DNA of 51,329 nucleotides from an uncultured Eubacteriales bacterium (GTDB lineage Bacteria > Bacillota > Clostridia > Oscillospirales > Acutalibacteraceae): contig CAKSIH010000008.1 of NCBI GenBank assembly GCA_934462705.1, positions 1 to 51,329 on the forward strand. Reading direction: 5' to 3'. Positions 14,414 to 23,300 of the stretch are shown here, piece by piece. The position numbers and the translations under genes were made by a program. The first letter of the stretch is position 1. Every line of letters begins with the position of its first letter. The notes beneath the pieces were generated by a model. It was not told where the DNA came from. It was given only the letters and a program-made list of their open reading frames with translations, and searched no databases.

Positions 14414-16792
14414 ATGAATTTATCAATGAGATGGCTAAGAGATTTCGTGGACGTTAACATTGATGCAAAAGAATTTGCAGATAAAATGACGATGAGCGGT
14501 TCTAAGGTTGAGAAATTTGAGTATGAAGGTGCAGAAATAAACAAAGTAGTTGTAGGCAAGGTTTTAGAGATAGAAAAACATCCGAATGCAGATAAACTTG
14601 TAGTTTGTAAAATAGATGTTGGTTCAAATGAACCAATTCAAATTGTAACAGGCGCAAAAAATTTAAAACAAAATGATATTATACCGGTTGCTTTGGATGG
14701 TTCAACACTTATTGACGGTACCAAAATAAAAAAAGGAAAGTTACGTGGTGTGGCTAGCAATGGTATGCTTTGTTCGATTGCTGAGCTTGGTCTTACATTA
14801 AATGATTTTCCATATGCTGATGAAAATGGAATTTTTGTGCTAAAAGAAGAAAATTATAAGTTAGGACAAGACATTAGAGAAGTTATAGGCCTTAATGATT
14901 TAAAGGTAGAATTTGAGATTACACCTAATAGGCCAGACTGCTTATCTATTATAGGTCTTGCAAGAGAGGCTGCAGCAACTTTTAATAAAGAGTTAAAAAT
15001 AAATAAACCCAATGTGGTTTCAAGTGAAAGTGGTGCAGATAAGCTTTTAAGCGTTGAAATTCAAGATGAAGATTTGTGCCCGTTTTATAGTGCGAGAATT
15101 GTTAAAAACGTGAAAATAGGAACATCCCCACGGTGGATTAGAGAAAGGCTAAGAGCAGTAGGAGTAAGACCAATAAACAATATTGTTGATATAACAAATT
15201 ATGTCATGATTGAGTATGGTCAACCTATGCATGCCTTTGATTTAAGGTATATAAAAGATGGAAAAATTATTGTAAGAAAAGCAAAAAATAACGAAGAAAT
15301 AACAACACTTGACGGAACAAAAAGAAAGCTTAACAGTTCTAACCTTGTTATTGCTGATGCTGAAAGTCCCATTGCAATTGCAGGTGTTATGGGCGGGGAA
15401 TTTAATTCTATTATGGATGATACCACAACGGTGGTTTTTGAATCTGCCAACTTTAATGGGCCTTCTGTACGCCGCACAGCAAAACAGCAAAATTTAAGAA
15501 CAGATTCATCTTCTAGATTTGAGAAGGGCCTTGATGAAAATTTATGTTTAAGGGCTCTTGACAGAGCATGTGAATTAGTTAATATCTTAAATGCAGGTGA
15601 GGTTTTGGAGGAAACTTTAAGTGCGGGGAAGTTAAATCAATCAACAAAACAAATTTATTTTGATGTCGATTTTATAAATAAGTTTTTAAATATAAATCTT
15701 TCAAAGGAAGAAATGTCCAATATACTTTTAAAATTGGATTTTGCAATTAAGGATGATTTTGTAATTGTTCCCTCATTTAGAAAAGATGTAAAAAATAAAT
15801 ATGACTTATCTGAAGAAATTGCAAGGTTTTATGGATACAATAATATTCCTTCTACAGGCCTTACAGGTTTTCATTTTGGAAAATATACGAAAGAGCAAAG
15901 GTTCGACAAAAAAGTGGCAGAAACAATGTTAGCATTAGGTACAAGTGAAATAAACACGTTTTCTTTTATTAGCCCTAAAAATTTTGATAAAATGATGTTG
16001 CCGCAAAATGATAGTTTAAGAGAAGCTGTTAAAATATTTAACCCCTTGGGAGAAGATACAAGCATTATGAAAACCAGCGCTGTTGTAGGGATGCTAAATG
16101 CACTTTCGACAAATTACAGCAAACGAAACGAGGAGGTAAGGCTTTTTGAAATTGCCAAAGAATATATTCCTCAAAAAGATAAAATGTTGCCGCTTGAAAG
16201 AAATAAGTTGGTTGCAGGCTTTTATGGCTCAAGTATAGATTTCTTTGAAGTAAAAGGAATTCTTGAGGAACTTTTGGGTCAATTAAGAATATCTGGATAT
16301 GATGTTGAAGCAGTAAGTGAAAAAACATACTATCATCCGGGAAGGTGTGCAAAATTTTCTATGGAAAATTGCGTTTTTGGTTATATAGGTGAAGTGCACC
16401 CTCTTGTCTGTAAAAATTATGGTATAAAAACAAGAACATATTTGATTGAAATAGATATGGAAGCCCTATACAGCAATTATAACAGTGAAATAAGCTATGA
16501 AGCTATTCCTAAATATCCATCTGTAAACAGGGACATAGCTCTTGTGTGTGACAAAGGTATGCCGGTAATAAAGTTACAAGGGATAATTAAAAAGGCAGCG
16601 GGCAAAATTTTAGAAAATATTGAGATATTTGATATTTATACGGGAATTCAAGTTGGGAAAGGCAAAAAAAGTGTAGGCTTCAAGATAACACTTCGCTCAA
16701 ATGAGGGGACATTAGAAGATGAAGATATTAATGCTAGCATGAATGAAATATTGAAGGCTCTTAGCAATGAAGGAATTGAACTTCGTTCATAA
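14414..16792 (+). CDS. pheT: Phenylalanine--tRNA ligase beta subunit
   Basis: The 792-residue partner of PheS. Domains in order are an N-terminal tRNA-binding OB domain (about 40-150, IEKHPNADKLVVCKIDVG), the B3/B4 editing domain (EFEITPNRPDCLSIIGLARE onward), the B5 domain, a catalytic-like core and a C-terminal FDX-ACB anticodon-binding domain (YPSVNRDIALVCDKGMP to the end). Full-length for the family. It follows pheS after 33 bases with SD GAGGGGCGG-like sequence and is in the same T-box-controlled transcript. Confidence 0.96.
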   Translation: MNLSMRWLRDFVDVNIDAKEFADKMTMSGSKVEKFEYEGAEINKVVVGKVLEIEKHPNADKLVVCKIDVGSNEPIQIVTGAKNLKQNDIIPVALDGSTLIDGTKIKKGKLRGVASNGMLCSIAELGLTLNDFPYADENGIFVLKEENYKLGQDIREVIGLNDLKVEFEITPNRPDCLSIIGLAREAAATFNKELKINKPNVVSSESGADKLLSVEIQDEDLCPFYSARIVKNVKIGTSPRWIRERLRAVGVRPINNIVDITNYVMIEYGQPMHAFDLRYIKDGKIIVRKAKNNEEITTLDGTKRKLNSSNLVIADAESPIAIAGVMGGEFNSIMDDTTTVVFESANFNGPSVRRTAKQQNLRTDSSSRFEKGLDENLCLRALDRACELVNILNAGEVLEETLSAGKLNQSTKQIYFDVDFINKFLNINLSKEEMSNILLKLDFAIKDDFVIVPSFRKDVKNKYDLSEEIARFYGYNNIPSTGLTGFHFGKYTKEQRFDKKVAETMLALGTSEINTFSFISPKNFDKMMLPQNDSLREAVKIFNPLGEDTSIMKTSAVVGMLNALSTNYSKRNEEVRLFEIAKEYIPQKDKMLPLERNKLVAGFYGSSIDFFEVKGILEELLGQLRISGYDVEAVSEKTYYHPGRCAKFSMENCVFGYIGEVHPLVCKNYGIKTRTYLIEIDMEALYSNYNSEISYEAIPKYPSVNRDIALVCDKGMPVIKLQGIIKKAAGKILENIEIFDIYTGIQVGKGKKSVGFKITLRSNEGTLEDEDINASMNEILKALSNEGIELRS

Positions 16793-16862
16793 TATATAGT
16801 TTGCAAAATTACTTGAAATTTATTTTAATATATTGTACCATTAACTTACGGGGGTGCTATTT

Positions 16863-17111
16863 ATGTTTGACAAAACAATGACTTTTTCTGTATGTGAAAA
16901 TCAAGATGAAAATGTAAAGCGTATACTTTCAATTGTTTATGATTCATTGAAGCAAAAGGGGTATAATCCGATAAATCAAATTGTTGGATACATTTTGTCT
17001 GAGGACCCAACATATATAACAACTCAAAATAATGCTAGGAACCTTATTTGTAAAATAGACCGCGATGAACTTTTAAAATTACTTGTAAAATCATACTTAG
17101 ATTTAAATTAA
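16863..17111 (+). CDS. IreB-family regulatory phosphoprotein (UPF0297)
   Basis: An 82-residue protein matching the IreB/UPF0297 family along its whole length: FDKTMTFSV, then QKGYNPINQIVGYILSEDPTYITTQNNARNLI, and the closing RDELLKLLVKSYL. IreB is phosphorylated by the Ser/Thr kinase IreK in enterococci and modulates cephalosporin tolerance. The threonine-rich DPTYITTQNN stretch includes the positions phosphorylated there. ATG 16863 follows SD GGGGGTG. The usual neighbours of this family (ruvX, alaS) are not here. Confidence 0.88.
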   Translation: MFDKTMTFSVCENQDENVKRILSIVYDSLKQKGYNPINQIVGYILSEDPTYITTQNNARNLICKIDRDELLKLLVKSYLDLN

Positions 17112-17142
17112 ACAATAAATTATTTATGCGGGGGGATTTTAG

Positions 17143-17448
17143 ATGGCAAGGAAAAAATTGCAGGAAAATGAATTTATGACATATAAAAATAAACCCTTTG
17201 TGAGAAGCGGAGACACAATATACTATGGAAGTATGAGCGAACCTTATGTTATTAAAATGGAGATAAAAAGTAAAAAAGATTTATATGGTCAAGAGGTTGC
17301 AGATTCAGTCATGATTGAACTTTTAAGTACAGATGAAAGTCTAAGTGCGAGAAAAAGGATTATGAAAAGCACAGAGAGAAAGGGATTGTATTTAGCATTG
17401 GATTTAGCAGAAGCTTGGCTTGAAAAGGCGTTGAATGTAGATAAATAA
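17143..17448 (+). CDS. Conserved small protein of unknown function
   Basis: A 101-residue soluble protein, not recognised. It is basic at the N-terminus (MARKKLQENEFMTYKNKPFVR), then appears beta-rich (DTIYYGSMSEPYVIKMEI) and ends in a helix (GLYLALDLAEAWLEKAL). No catalytic motif or membrane segment is visible. A strong SD GGGGGG precedes the ATG, and it follows the IreB gene by 31 bases, so the two are probably co-transcribed. It is closed by its own terminator. Confidence 0.75.
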   Translation: MARKKLQENEFMTYKNKPFVRSGDTIYYGSMSEPYVIKMEIKSKKDLYGQEVADSVMIELLSTDESLSARKRIMKSTERKGLYLALDLAEAWLEKALNVDK

Positions 17449-17452
17449 AGAT

Positions 17453-17493
17453 AAAAATCTTCAAAGAAATTCTTTGGAGATTTAATTTTTACT
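17453..17493 (+). terminator. Terminator after the small unknown gene
   Basis: AAATCTTCAAAGAA pairs with TTCTTTGGAGATTT (one G-U pair) with a very tight loop and is followed by AATTTTT. Confidence 0.7.
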
Positions 17494-17554
17494 TGCAAAT
17501 ATCTAGTTTTATTGTTATAATGATAAATGTTAATTTTTTTGGAGGTGCATTTAA

Positions 17555-17863
17555 ATGAATGGAGAAAATGGCGGAATAGGAATTATGAATATTGTAATTT
17601 TGCTAGTCGTTTTTGCTGGTATGTACTTTTTTATGTTAAGGCCAAATGCAAAGAGGAAAAAGCAAGAAGAAGAGATGAGAAACAACATCCAAATAGGAGA
17701 TGAGATTACCACTATAGGCGGATTAGTAGGAACAGTTATTGGAATAAAAGATGATATAGAGGCCCTTATTATTGAAACAGGGGTTGATAGAAGTAAAATA
17801 AAGATAAAAAAGTGGGCTGTTGCAAGTAATAATAGTGCAGAGGTAGAAACAGCTAAAAAATAA
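17555..17863 (+). CDS. yajC: Preprotein translocase accessory subunit YajC
   Basis: A 102-residue protein with one N-terminal membrane helix (NIVILLVVFAGMYFFML) followed by RPNAKRKKQEEEMRN and the conserved cytoplasmic core GDEITTIGGLVGTVIGI. This is the full YajC family pattern; YajC associates with SecDF and the SecYEG translocase. SD GGAGGTG precedes the ATG. It opens the conserved neighbourhood yajC, TIGR04086-type protein, scfA, scfB. Confidence 0.93.
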   Translation: MNGENGGIGIMNIVILLVVFAGMYFFMLRPNAKRKKQEEEMRNNIQIGDEITTIGGLVGTVIGIKDDIEALIIETGVDRSKIKIKKWAVASNNSAEVETAKK

Positions 17864-17930
17864 GTATAAATAGGTTTCCTTTTGAATATTGATAAGTAAA
17901 TAATATTATTCTTTATTTGGAGGGAAAGTT

Positions 17931-18344
17931 TTGAGATACGGTAGGATAAACACAAAGGCGGAGTCTAGTAATTATAAAAATTTGTTCACATCGTTGATAT
18001 GGGGGCTTTTGGCGGGAGCAATTGTTTGCACAGCATTTTTGTTTGCATTTGCATTTGTTTTTGTAAAGATGAAATCTGTGCCTTTTTCTGTGATTAACAC
18101 GCTGGCTATAATTTGTGAGTCTATAGGCGCGTTTGTTTCGGGGTATATAGCTGTAAAAATTCATAAAAAAAATGGCTTAATATATGGTGCAGCTGCAGGA
18201 TTTGCTCTTTTTTTAATACTTACTATAGTTGGCTTTGCTGTATCGAGAGATAAATTTACATATATTACTTTAATAAAGTTTTTATTTCTTACATTAATGG
18301 GAGCAGTAGGCGGAGTTTTGAGTGTTAATAAGAGATCAAAATAG
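17931..18344 (+). CDS. TIGR04086/YrzE-type membrane protein
   Basis: A 137-residue membrane protein with four predicted helices. The order of hydrophobic segments (LLAGAIVCTAFLFAFAFVFV, INTLAIICESIGAFVSGYIA, AAAGFALFLILTIVGFAV, FLFLTLMGAVGGVLSV) and the S-GYIAxKIHKKNGLIYG signature match the TIGR04086 family often found beside SCIFF genes. Function unknown. Start is TTG 17931, six bases after SD GGAGGG. It precedes scfA by 63 bases. Confidence 0.78.
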   Translation: MRYGRINTKAESSNYKNLFTSLIWGLLAGAIVCTAFLFAFAFVFVKMKSVPFSVINTLAIICESIGAFVSGYIAVKIHKKNGLIYGAAAGFALFLILTIVGFAVSRDKFTYITLIKFLFLTLMGAVGGVLSVNKRSK

Positions 18345-18347
18345 ATA

Positions 18348-18376
18348 TTTAAAAATTCTACAATTTATGTTATAAT
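18348..18376 (+). promoter_or_regulatory. Promoter of scfA
   Basis: TTTAAA (18348-18353), 17-base spacer, perfect TATAAT (18371-18376) with a TG extended -10. SD AAAGGAGGG follows before the scfA ATG. Confidence 0.5.
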
Positions 18377-18407
18377 ATTATAAATGAAAAAAAGGAGGGT
18401 TTAATGC

Positions 18408-18545
18408 ATGAAGCACGTTAAAACTTTAAACAAAGCAAAGTTAAAACAAAGCGCGATAAATGGTGGATGTGGAGAATGTCAGGCTTCTTGTCAATCTGCT
18501 TGCAAAACATCTTGCACTGTTGCAAATCAAAAGTGTGAGAAATAG
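18408..18545 (+). CDS. scfA: SCIFF RiPP precursor peptide (six cysteines in forty-five residues)
   Basis: An exactly 45-residue peptide with six cysteines at positions 21, 24, 28, 32, 36 and 43, in a C-terminal core (GGCGECQASCQSACKTSC) after a basic leader MKHVKTLNKAKLKQS. This is the SCIFF peptide family (TIGR03973), nearly universal in Clostridia. The neighbouring radical-SAM maturase forms thioether (Cys-to-Thr) links in the core. The GG before the first Cys may be the leader cleavage site. ATG 18408 is in frame with an SD AAAGGAGGG; another ATG four bases earlier is out of frame. A hairpin separates it from scfB. Confidence 0.96.
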   Translation: MKHVKTLNKAKLKQSAINGGCGECQASCQSACKTSCTVANQKCEK

Positions 18546-18565
18546 TTTTAAAATCGCTTATATGG

Positions 18566-18588
18566 CGGGGAAGGCTCCCCGTCTTTTT
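18566..18588 (+). terminator. Attenuator-type hairpin between scfA and scfB
   Basis: CGGGGA (18566-18571) pairs with TCCCCG (18576-18581), loop AGGC, followed by TCTTTTTT. A short GC-rich stem like this would partly terminate transcription, giving much more precursor than maturase mRNA. Confidence 0.75.
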
Positions 18589-18619
18589 TGTAGTTAGAAG
18601 AAAGTTAGGATGGTAAATA

Positions 18620-19975
18620 ATGATACATAAATATAAACTTAACGGGTATAATATAGTTTTAGATGTAAATAGTGGTGCTGTGCATGTAGTTGATGATATT
18701 GCATATGATATTCTGGACCTTATAGATGAAAATATGGATGAAAATTTAGGCGAAAAGGAATATAATGAACTTTTGAAAAAGTATAAGAAAGACAGTATAA
18801 CTGATACATATAACGAATTATATTATTTATATAAAGAAGAACAGCTTTTCTCTAAAGATGTTTATGAAAAGTACTCTTCAATGATGATAAATACGCCGGT
18901 TAAAGCAATGTGTTTAAATGTTGCACATGATTGTAATTTAAGGTGCGAGTATTGCTTTGCAGCAAAAGGTGACTTTGGAACTGGAAGAGAGTTAATGCCA
19001 TTTGAGGTTGGGAAAAAAGCTATTGATTTTCTTATAAAAAATTCAAGCTCAAGGCATAACCTTGAATTGGATTTTTTTGGCGGCGAACCGCTTATGAATT
19101 TTGATGTTGTAAAGAAAATTGTACAGTATGCGAGAATTGAAGAAAAAAAACATAATAAAAATTTTAGATTTACAATTACAACCAATGGCCTTTTATTAAC
19201 AGATGACAAGATAGATTTTATAAATAAAGAGATGTCTAATGTGGTGCTTTCGTTGGATGGAAGAAAAGATGTAAATGATAAACTTAGAATTACTCCAATT
19301 GGAAGAGGCAGTTATGATGTTATAGTTCCACAGTACCAGAAGTTAGTCAAGGGAAGAGGGGACAAGGATTATTATGTAAGGGGAACATTTACAAAGCATA
19401 ACCTTGATTTTACCAAAGACGTCCTCCATATGAATGAGTTAGGTTTTGAGCAGCTGTCTATTGAACCGGTAGTTTCAGATCCCAAGCTTGATTATTCCAT
19501 AAAAGAAGAAGACATAGAATTAGTTTTCAAGGAATATGAAAATTTGGCAAACACAATTATAGCAAACAAAAAAAGGGGTAATAAGTTTAACTTTTTTCAC
19601 TTCATGATAGACTTAGACCAGGGTCCATGTGCAATAAAGAGATTAAGAGGCTGTGGTTGCGGAAATGAATATATTGCAGTTACCCCTAGGGGGGACATTT
19701 TTCCGTGCCATCAATTTGTGGGGAATGATGAGTGGAAAATGGGAAATGTTATGGATGAAACTTTTAATAAAGAGTTAAAAAAGCTTTTTTCAATGGCTAA
19801 TGTATATACTAAAGAAGACTGCAAGAATTGTTGGGCAAAGTTTTATTGCAGTGGTGGATGTAATGCGAACAATTGGCAGTATGAAAGAGATATTTTAAAG
19901 TCTCATAAAATAGCTTGCGATTTAGAGAAGAAAAGGCTGGAATGTGCCATTATGATAAAAGCTGCACTGGCATAA
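18620..19975 (+). CDS. scfB: SCIFF radical-SAM/SPASM maturase
   Basis: A 451-residue radical-SAM enzyme that installs thioether crosslinks in the SCIFF peptide (TIGR03974; CteB is the studied relative). The N-terminal 90 residues form a PqqD-like precursor-recognition domain (GAVHVVDDIAYDILDLI). The radical-SAM cluster motif is C105-NLR-C109-EY-C112, followed by FFGGEPLMNF and the TTNGLLL strand. The C-terminal SPASM domain has GCGCGNEYIAVTPRGDIFPC, then CKNCWAKFYCSGGCNANN, which bind two extra 4Fe-4S clusters. Adjacent scfA is its substrate. Confidence 0.96.
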   Translation: MIHKYKLNGYNIVLDVNSGAVHVVDDIAYDILDLIDENMDENLGEKEYNELLKKYKKDSITDTYNELYYLYKEEQLFSKDVYEKYSSMMINTPVKAMCLNVAHDCNLRCEYCFAAKGDFGTGRELMPFEVGKKAIDFLIKNSSSRHNLELDFFGGEPLMNFDVVKKIVQYARIEEKKHNKNFRFTITTNGLLLTDDKIDFINKEMSNVVLSLDGRKDVNDKLRITPIGRGSYDVIVPQYQKLVKGRGDKDYYVRGTFTKHNLDFTKDVLHMNELGFEQLSIEPVVSDPKLDYSIKEEDIELVFKEYENLANTIIANKKRGNKFNFFHFMIDLDQGPCAIKRLRGCGCGNEYIAVTPRGDIFPCHQFVGNDEWKMGNVMDETFNKELKKLFSMANVYTKEDCKNCWAKFYCSGGCNANNWQYERDILKSHKIACDLEKKRLECAIMIKAALA

Positions 19976-20092
19976 CAAAGCATATGTGTCAAGAGGTAAA
20001 GTCAATTATTTTAGCTCGAGTATAATTGCAGTTTACTTTTCTGAATTTTGGATGTGTTAATAGATGAGGCAGTAAAAAAAGGGTGAGATTGC

Positions 20093-21457
20093 ATGACCAT
20101 AAAAAAGAATGACTTAATTGAGCTGAAAATAGAAGATATTACTTTTGATGGCAATGGCATAGGGAAAATAAATGGTATGGTGGTATTTGTGGCTAACTGT
20201 GCAGTTGGAGATAGTTTAAAGGTAAAAATTTTAAAAGTAAAGAAGAACTATGCTTTTGCAAAAATTGAGAGTTATATAAAGAAATCTAAAGACAGGGTTG
20301 ATATTGATTGTGAAAATGCCGGAAAGTGTGGGGGCTGTGTTTTTAGACATATAAATTATGAAGCAGAGCTTAAGCTTAAGGAATCAAGGGTTAAGGACAC
20401 TATTGAAAGAATAGGTGGGATTAAGGATTTAAAAATAGAAAAGATTATTGGATCTGAAAAGGTTGATAATTATAGAAACAAAGCACAATTACCAATATGC
20501 AAAAATAAGTATGGACAATATGAGTTGGGCTTTTTTGCTTCGCATAGCCATAGGGTAATTGATTGTAAAAACTGTTTTTTGCATCCTCCGGTTTTTAACG
20601 ACATAATAAGGGCTTTTAAACGTTGGGCGACACAGACAAAGGCTTCGGTGTATGATGAAAAAACAGGCAAGGGTATGCTTAGACATTTGTACATTAGAAT
20701 AGCTGAATCAACGGGAGAAATAATGGTTTGTGTTGTGGCAAATTCAGTAAGCCTTAAAAATGAAAAACAGCTTGTTGAAGATTTAAAAGGTTGTTCTAAA
20801 AATATTTTTTCTATAGTTATAAATTCCAATCTTGACAAAACTAATGTTATACTTGGGCAGGATAATAGAGTAATATGGGGAAAACCATATATAACAGATA
20901 TAATGTGCGGATTAAAATTTAACATATCTCCGAACTCATTTTATCAAGTAAATAAATTGCAAGCAGAGAATTTATATAGCTTAGCAAGAAGGTATGCAGA
21001 TTTAAAAAGTGATGAAATATTGTTAGATTTGTACTGTGGAACAGGAACGATAGGTCTTACAATGGCAAGGGACTGCAAAAAATTAATAGGTGTAGAGATA
21101 GTTGAGCAGGCAATAGAAAATGCAAAAGAGAATGCTAAAGCTAATCATATAGAAAATTCAGAGTTTATATGCGCAGATGCTTTAAAATCGGTAGAAGTAT
21201 TGCTGAAGAAAGGTGAACTCCCTGATGCAGTGATAATAGATCCTCCAAGGAAAGGTTGCAGTGAGGACTTAATACATATAATAACTGAAAAACTGTTACC
21301 GAAGCGGGTGGTATATGTATCTTGCGATCCTGCAACTTTGGCAAGGGATCTTAAAATTTTTAAAGCTAAAGGTTATGAACCAATGGTGTTAACTCCGGTA
21401 GATATGTTTCCTCGTACAAGCCATGTTGAGTGCGTAGTATTGCTGTTAAAGGTGTGA
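20093..21457 (+). CDS. 23S rRNA (uracil-C5)-methyltransferase, RlmD/RlmCD type
   Basis: A 454-residue RNA m5U methyltransferase. It starts with a TRAM domain (about 1-60), then the four-cysteine iron-sulfur motif CENAGKCGGCVF, the SAM motif LLDLYCGTGTIGL, the DPPRKGC motif and the catalytic SCDPATLARDL with the nucleophilic Cys. In Firmicutes such enzymes methylate U747 and/or U1939 of 23S rRNA; the exact site cannot be told from sequence. SD AAGGGTGAG precedes the ATG. Stands alone downstream of scfB. Confidence 0.92.
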   Translation: MTIKKNDLIELKIEDITFDGNGIGKINGMVVFVANCAVGDSLKVKILKVKKNYAFAKIESYIKKSKDRVDIDCENAGKCGGCVFRHINYEAELKLKESRVKDTIERIGGIKDLKIEKIIGSEKVDNYRNKAQLPICKNKYGQYELGFFASHSHRVIDCKNCFLHPPVFNDIIRAFKRWATQTKASVYDEKTGKGMLRHLYIRIAESTGEIMVCVVANSVSLKNEKQLVEDLKGCSKNIFSIVINSNLDKTNVILGQDNRVIWGKPYITDIMCGLKFNISPNSFYQVNKLQAENLYSLARRYADLKSDEILLDLYCGTGTIGLTMARDCKKLIGVEIVEQAIENAKENAKANHIENSEFICADALKSVEVLLKKGELPDAVIIDPPRKGCSEDLIHIITEKLLPKRVVYVSCDPATLARDLKIFKAKGYEPMVLTPVDMFPRTSHVECVVLLLKV

Positions 21458-21845
21458 TAGAAAAGGATAGCAATGTCGTATTTTCAAAGCTTTAAGACTA
21501 ACGGGGGCAATCTTAGAGAGGGGTTATTGTAGTGCTTTAAAAATATCAATAGGTTAATGTTCCTTGCAAGACTGATATAGTGTGGATGTAGAATGATTAA
21601 GGAAAAGCTGTAGCTAAGATGTAGAAAAAGAACGAATATTGTATTATAATTATTGGTAAGTGGTGAAAGATTTATTAACTAGGCTAACCAGCTATAGGCT
21701 TGATTATAAATATTTTTTAGGAGAGTGCTGTTTGATTAAGTACAGAACAATGGAGATTGTAGCGTAACCGGGAGGTTTGCGAACAATCAAAACAAACCTC
21801 CCGCAAAAATTGCATTTGAGTTGACAAATTTCAGGAGGGAAAATA
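21458..21845. other. 388-base gap without a recognisable gene
   Basis: No open frame with an SD and no remnant that I can name. The region is AT-rich with several G-rich patches and ends in an inverted repeat (21769-21779 CGGGAGGTTTG with 21793-21803) just before the SD of the next gene. Confidence 0.6.
21769..21803 (+). repeat. Inverted repeat upstream of the GNAT gene
   Basis: Perfect 11-base arms (CGGGAGGTTTG and its complement) around a 13-base loop. The right arm is followed by CAAAAATTG rather than a T-run, so it is not a clear terminator. The motif GGGAGGTTTG recurs in another hairpin at 22497-22520 on the other side of the gene. Confidence 0.6.
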
Positions 21846-22472
21846 ATGAATAAAAACAACATAGTAATTCGTTTAGAGGAAAAAGAAGACTATAGGAAAG
21901 TAGAAAATCTTGTGAGAGAAAGTTTTTGGAATGTATATCGTCCGGGGTGTGTGGAACACTATTTATTAAATCAGTTAAGGGATGATGCGGCATTTGTTCA
22001 CGAACTTGATTTTGTTATGGAACAGGATGGGAGACTAATCGGTCAGAATGTCTTTGTTAGGGCAGAGATAAAATCAGATGACGGTAGAAGTATTCCAATT
22101 ATGACTATGGGACCTATTTGTATTGCTCCGGAATTTAAGAGGAAAGGCTATGGTAAGATTTTGTTAGATTATTCTATGCAGAAGGCTTTTGAGCTAGGTT
22201 GTGGAGCACTATGTTTTGAAGGTAACATAGACTTTTATGGAAAGAGTGGGTTTACTTATGCGAGTGAATTTAGCATTCATTATCATGGGCTTCCCGAAGG
22301 TGCAGATGCATCATTCTTTTTATGCAAAGAATTAATTCCAGGATATCTTGACGGTGTGTCGGGAGAATATGCTACGCCAAAAGTATATTTTGTTAATGAA
22401 AATAATGTAGATGCATTTGATAAAACGTTTCCCGCCAAGGTAAAATTAAAACTTCCAGGTCAACTTTTTTAA
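21846..22472 (+). CDS. GNAT-family N-acetyltransferase
   Basis: A 208-residue acetyltransferase with one GNAT fold. The acetyl-CoA-binding loop is PEFKRKGYGKILLDYSM (R/Q-x-x-G-x-G/A pattern), after the beta-4 strand IMTMGPICIAP, and the FYGKSGFTY segment marks beta-6/7. A C-terminal extension of about 50 residues is typical of the YhbS-like subgroup. Substrate unknown. SD AGGAGGG precedes the ATG. Flanked by two hairpins that share a motif. Confidence 0.85.
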   Translation: MNKNNIVIRLEEKEDYRKVENLVRESFWNVYRPGCVEHYLLNQLRDDAAFVHELDFVMEQDGRLIGQNVFVRAEIKSDDGRSIPIMTMGPICIAPEFKRKGYGKILLDYSMQKAFELGCGALCFEGNIDFYGKSGFTYASEFSIHYHGLPEGADASFFLCKELIPGYLDGVSGEYATPKVYFVNENNVDAFDKTFPAKVKLKLPGQLF

Positions 22473-22496
22473 ACGAAAAAAGGTTTTAAGTTAACG

Positions 22497-22520
22497 GTGG
22501 GGAGGTTTGTACTTCCCCGC
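22497..22520 (+). repeat. Hairpin downstream of the GNAT gene
   Basis: GTGGGGA pairs with TCCCCGC (one G-U pair) around a ten-base loop containing GGTTTGTACT. No T-run follows. The GGGAGGTTTG it contains matches the hairpin before the gene. Confidence 0.5.
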
Positions 22521-22649
22521 TTAAGACTTAAATGGAATTTTATCTGCGCGAACATCTAGCTAATGTTAAGTAAAGTTTTATAGTATTGATGTTAAGAAAA
22601 GCAGAGTATTTGCAAGGCTTTGCCTAAAATAAAAAAGGGGTGGGCATAT

Positions 22650-23300
22650 ATGCTTGAAAAAATGAGTGAATTTTTTGAAAAGAGATTAGATGAATACGAT
22701 AATTATATGATGACAAACATTGAATTTGCAGACAGGTTTTATCAATTTACTGCAAAGTGCTTGCCTGCCAAAGAAGGTTGCCATGTGCTTGATTTAGGCT
22801 GTGGAACTGGTCTTGAATTGGGAGAGTATTTTAAGGTAAATCCGTCTGCTAAGGTAACAGGAATAGATTTATCAGAAGGGATGTTATCTGTACTTAAATC
22901 AAAGTTTGCTGACAAGGATATTACATTAATTTTAGGTTCATATTTTGACCTGCCCTTTGGCGAAAGTGTTTTTGACGCTGCGGTGTCTGTAGAAAGCCTG
23001 CATCATTTTACAAAAGAAAAAAAAGTACCTCTATATAGTAAGCTGCACAAGGCGTTAAATGAAAACGGATATTTTATATTGACCGATTATTTTGCACCCT
23101 CGGCTGCTAAAGAAACTATGTACCGTGAGAAATTGCTCGCATTGAAAGAAGAGCAAGGTATAAGAGACAATGAATTTTATCATTATGACATCCCTCTTAC
23201 TGTAGAGCACGAAAAAGAGGGGTTGCTTCAGGCAGGGTTCTCGTCTGTTGAGGTGCTGAATAAATGGGGTAATCATTGTACATTAAAAGCGGTTAAGTAA
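22650..23300 (+). CDS. Class I SAM-dependent methyltransferase
   Basis: A 216-residue methyltransferase of the Methyltransf_11/25 type. Motif I is VLDLGCGTGLELGEY, followed by VTGIDLSEGML (acidic ribose-binding residue), the SYFDLPFGESVFDAAVSVESLHHF strand and the NGYFILTDYF motif. Substrate cannot be inferred. ATG 22650 is taken because SD AAGGGGTGGG ends just upstream; an earlier in-frame TTG lies before the SD. Confidence 0.85.
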   Translation: MLEKMSEFFEKRLDEYDNYMMTNIEFADRFYQFTAKCLPAKEGCHVLDLGCGTGLELGEYFKVNPSAKVTGIDLSEGMLSVLKSKFADKDITLILGSYFDLPFGESVFDAAVSVESLHHFTKEKKVPLYSKLHKALNENGYFILTDYFAPSAAKETMYREKLLALKEEQGIRDNEFYHYDIPLTVEHEKEGLLQAGFSSVEVLNKWGNHCTLKAVK

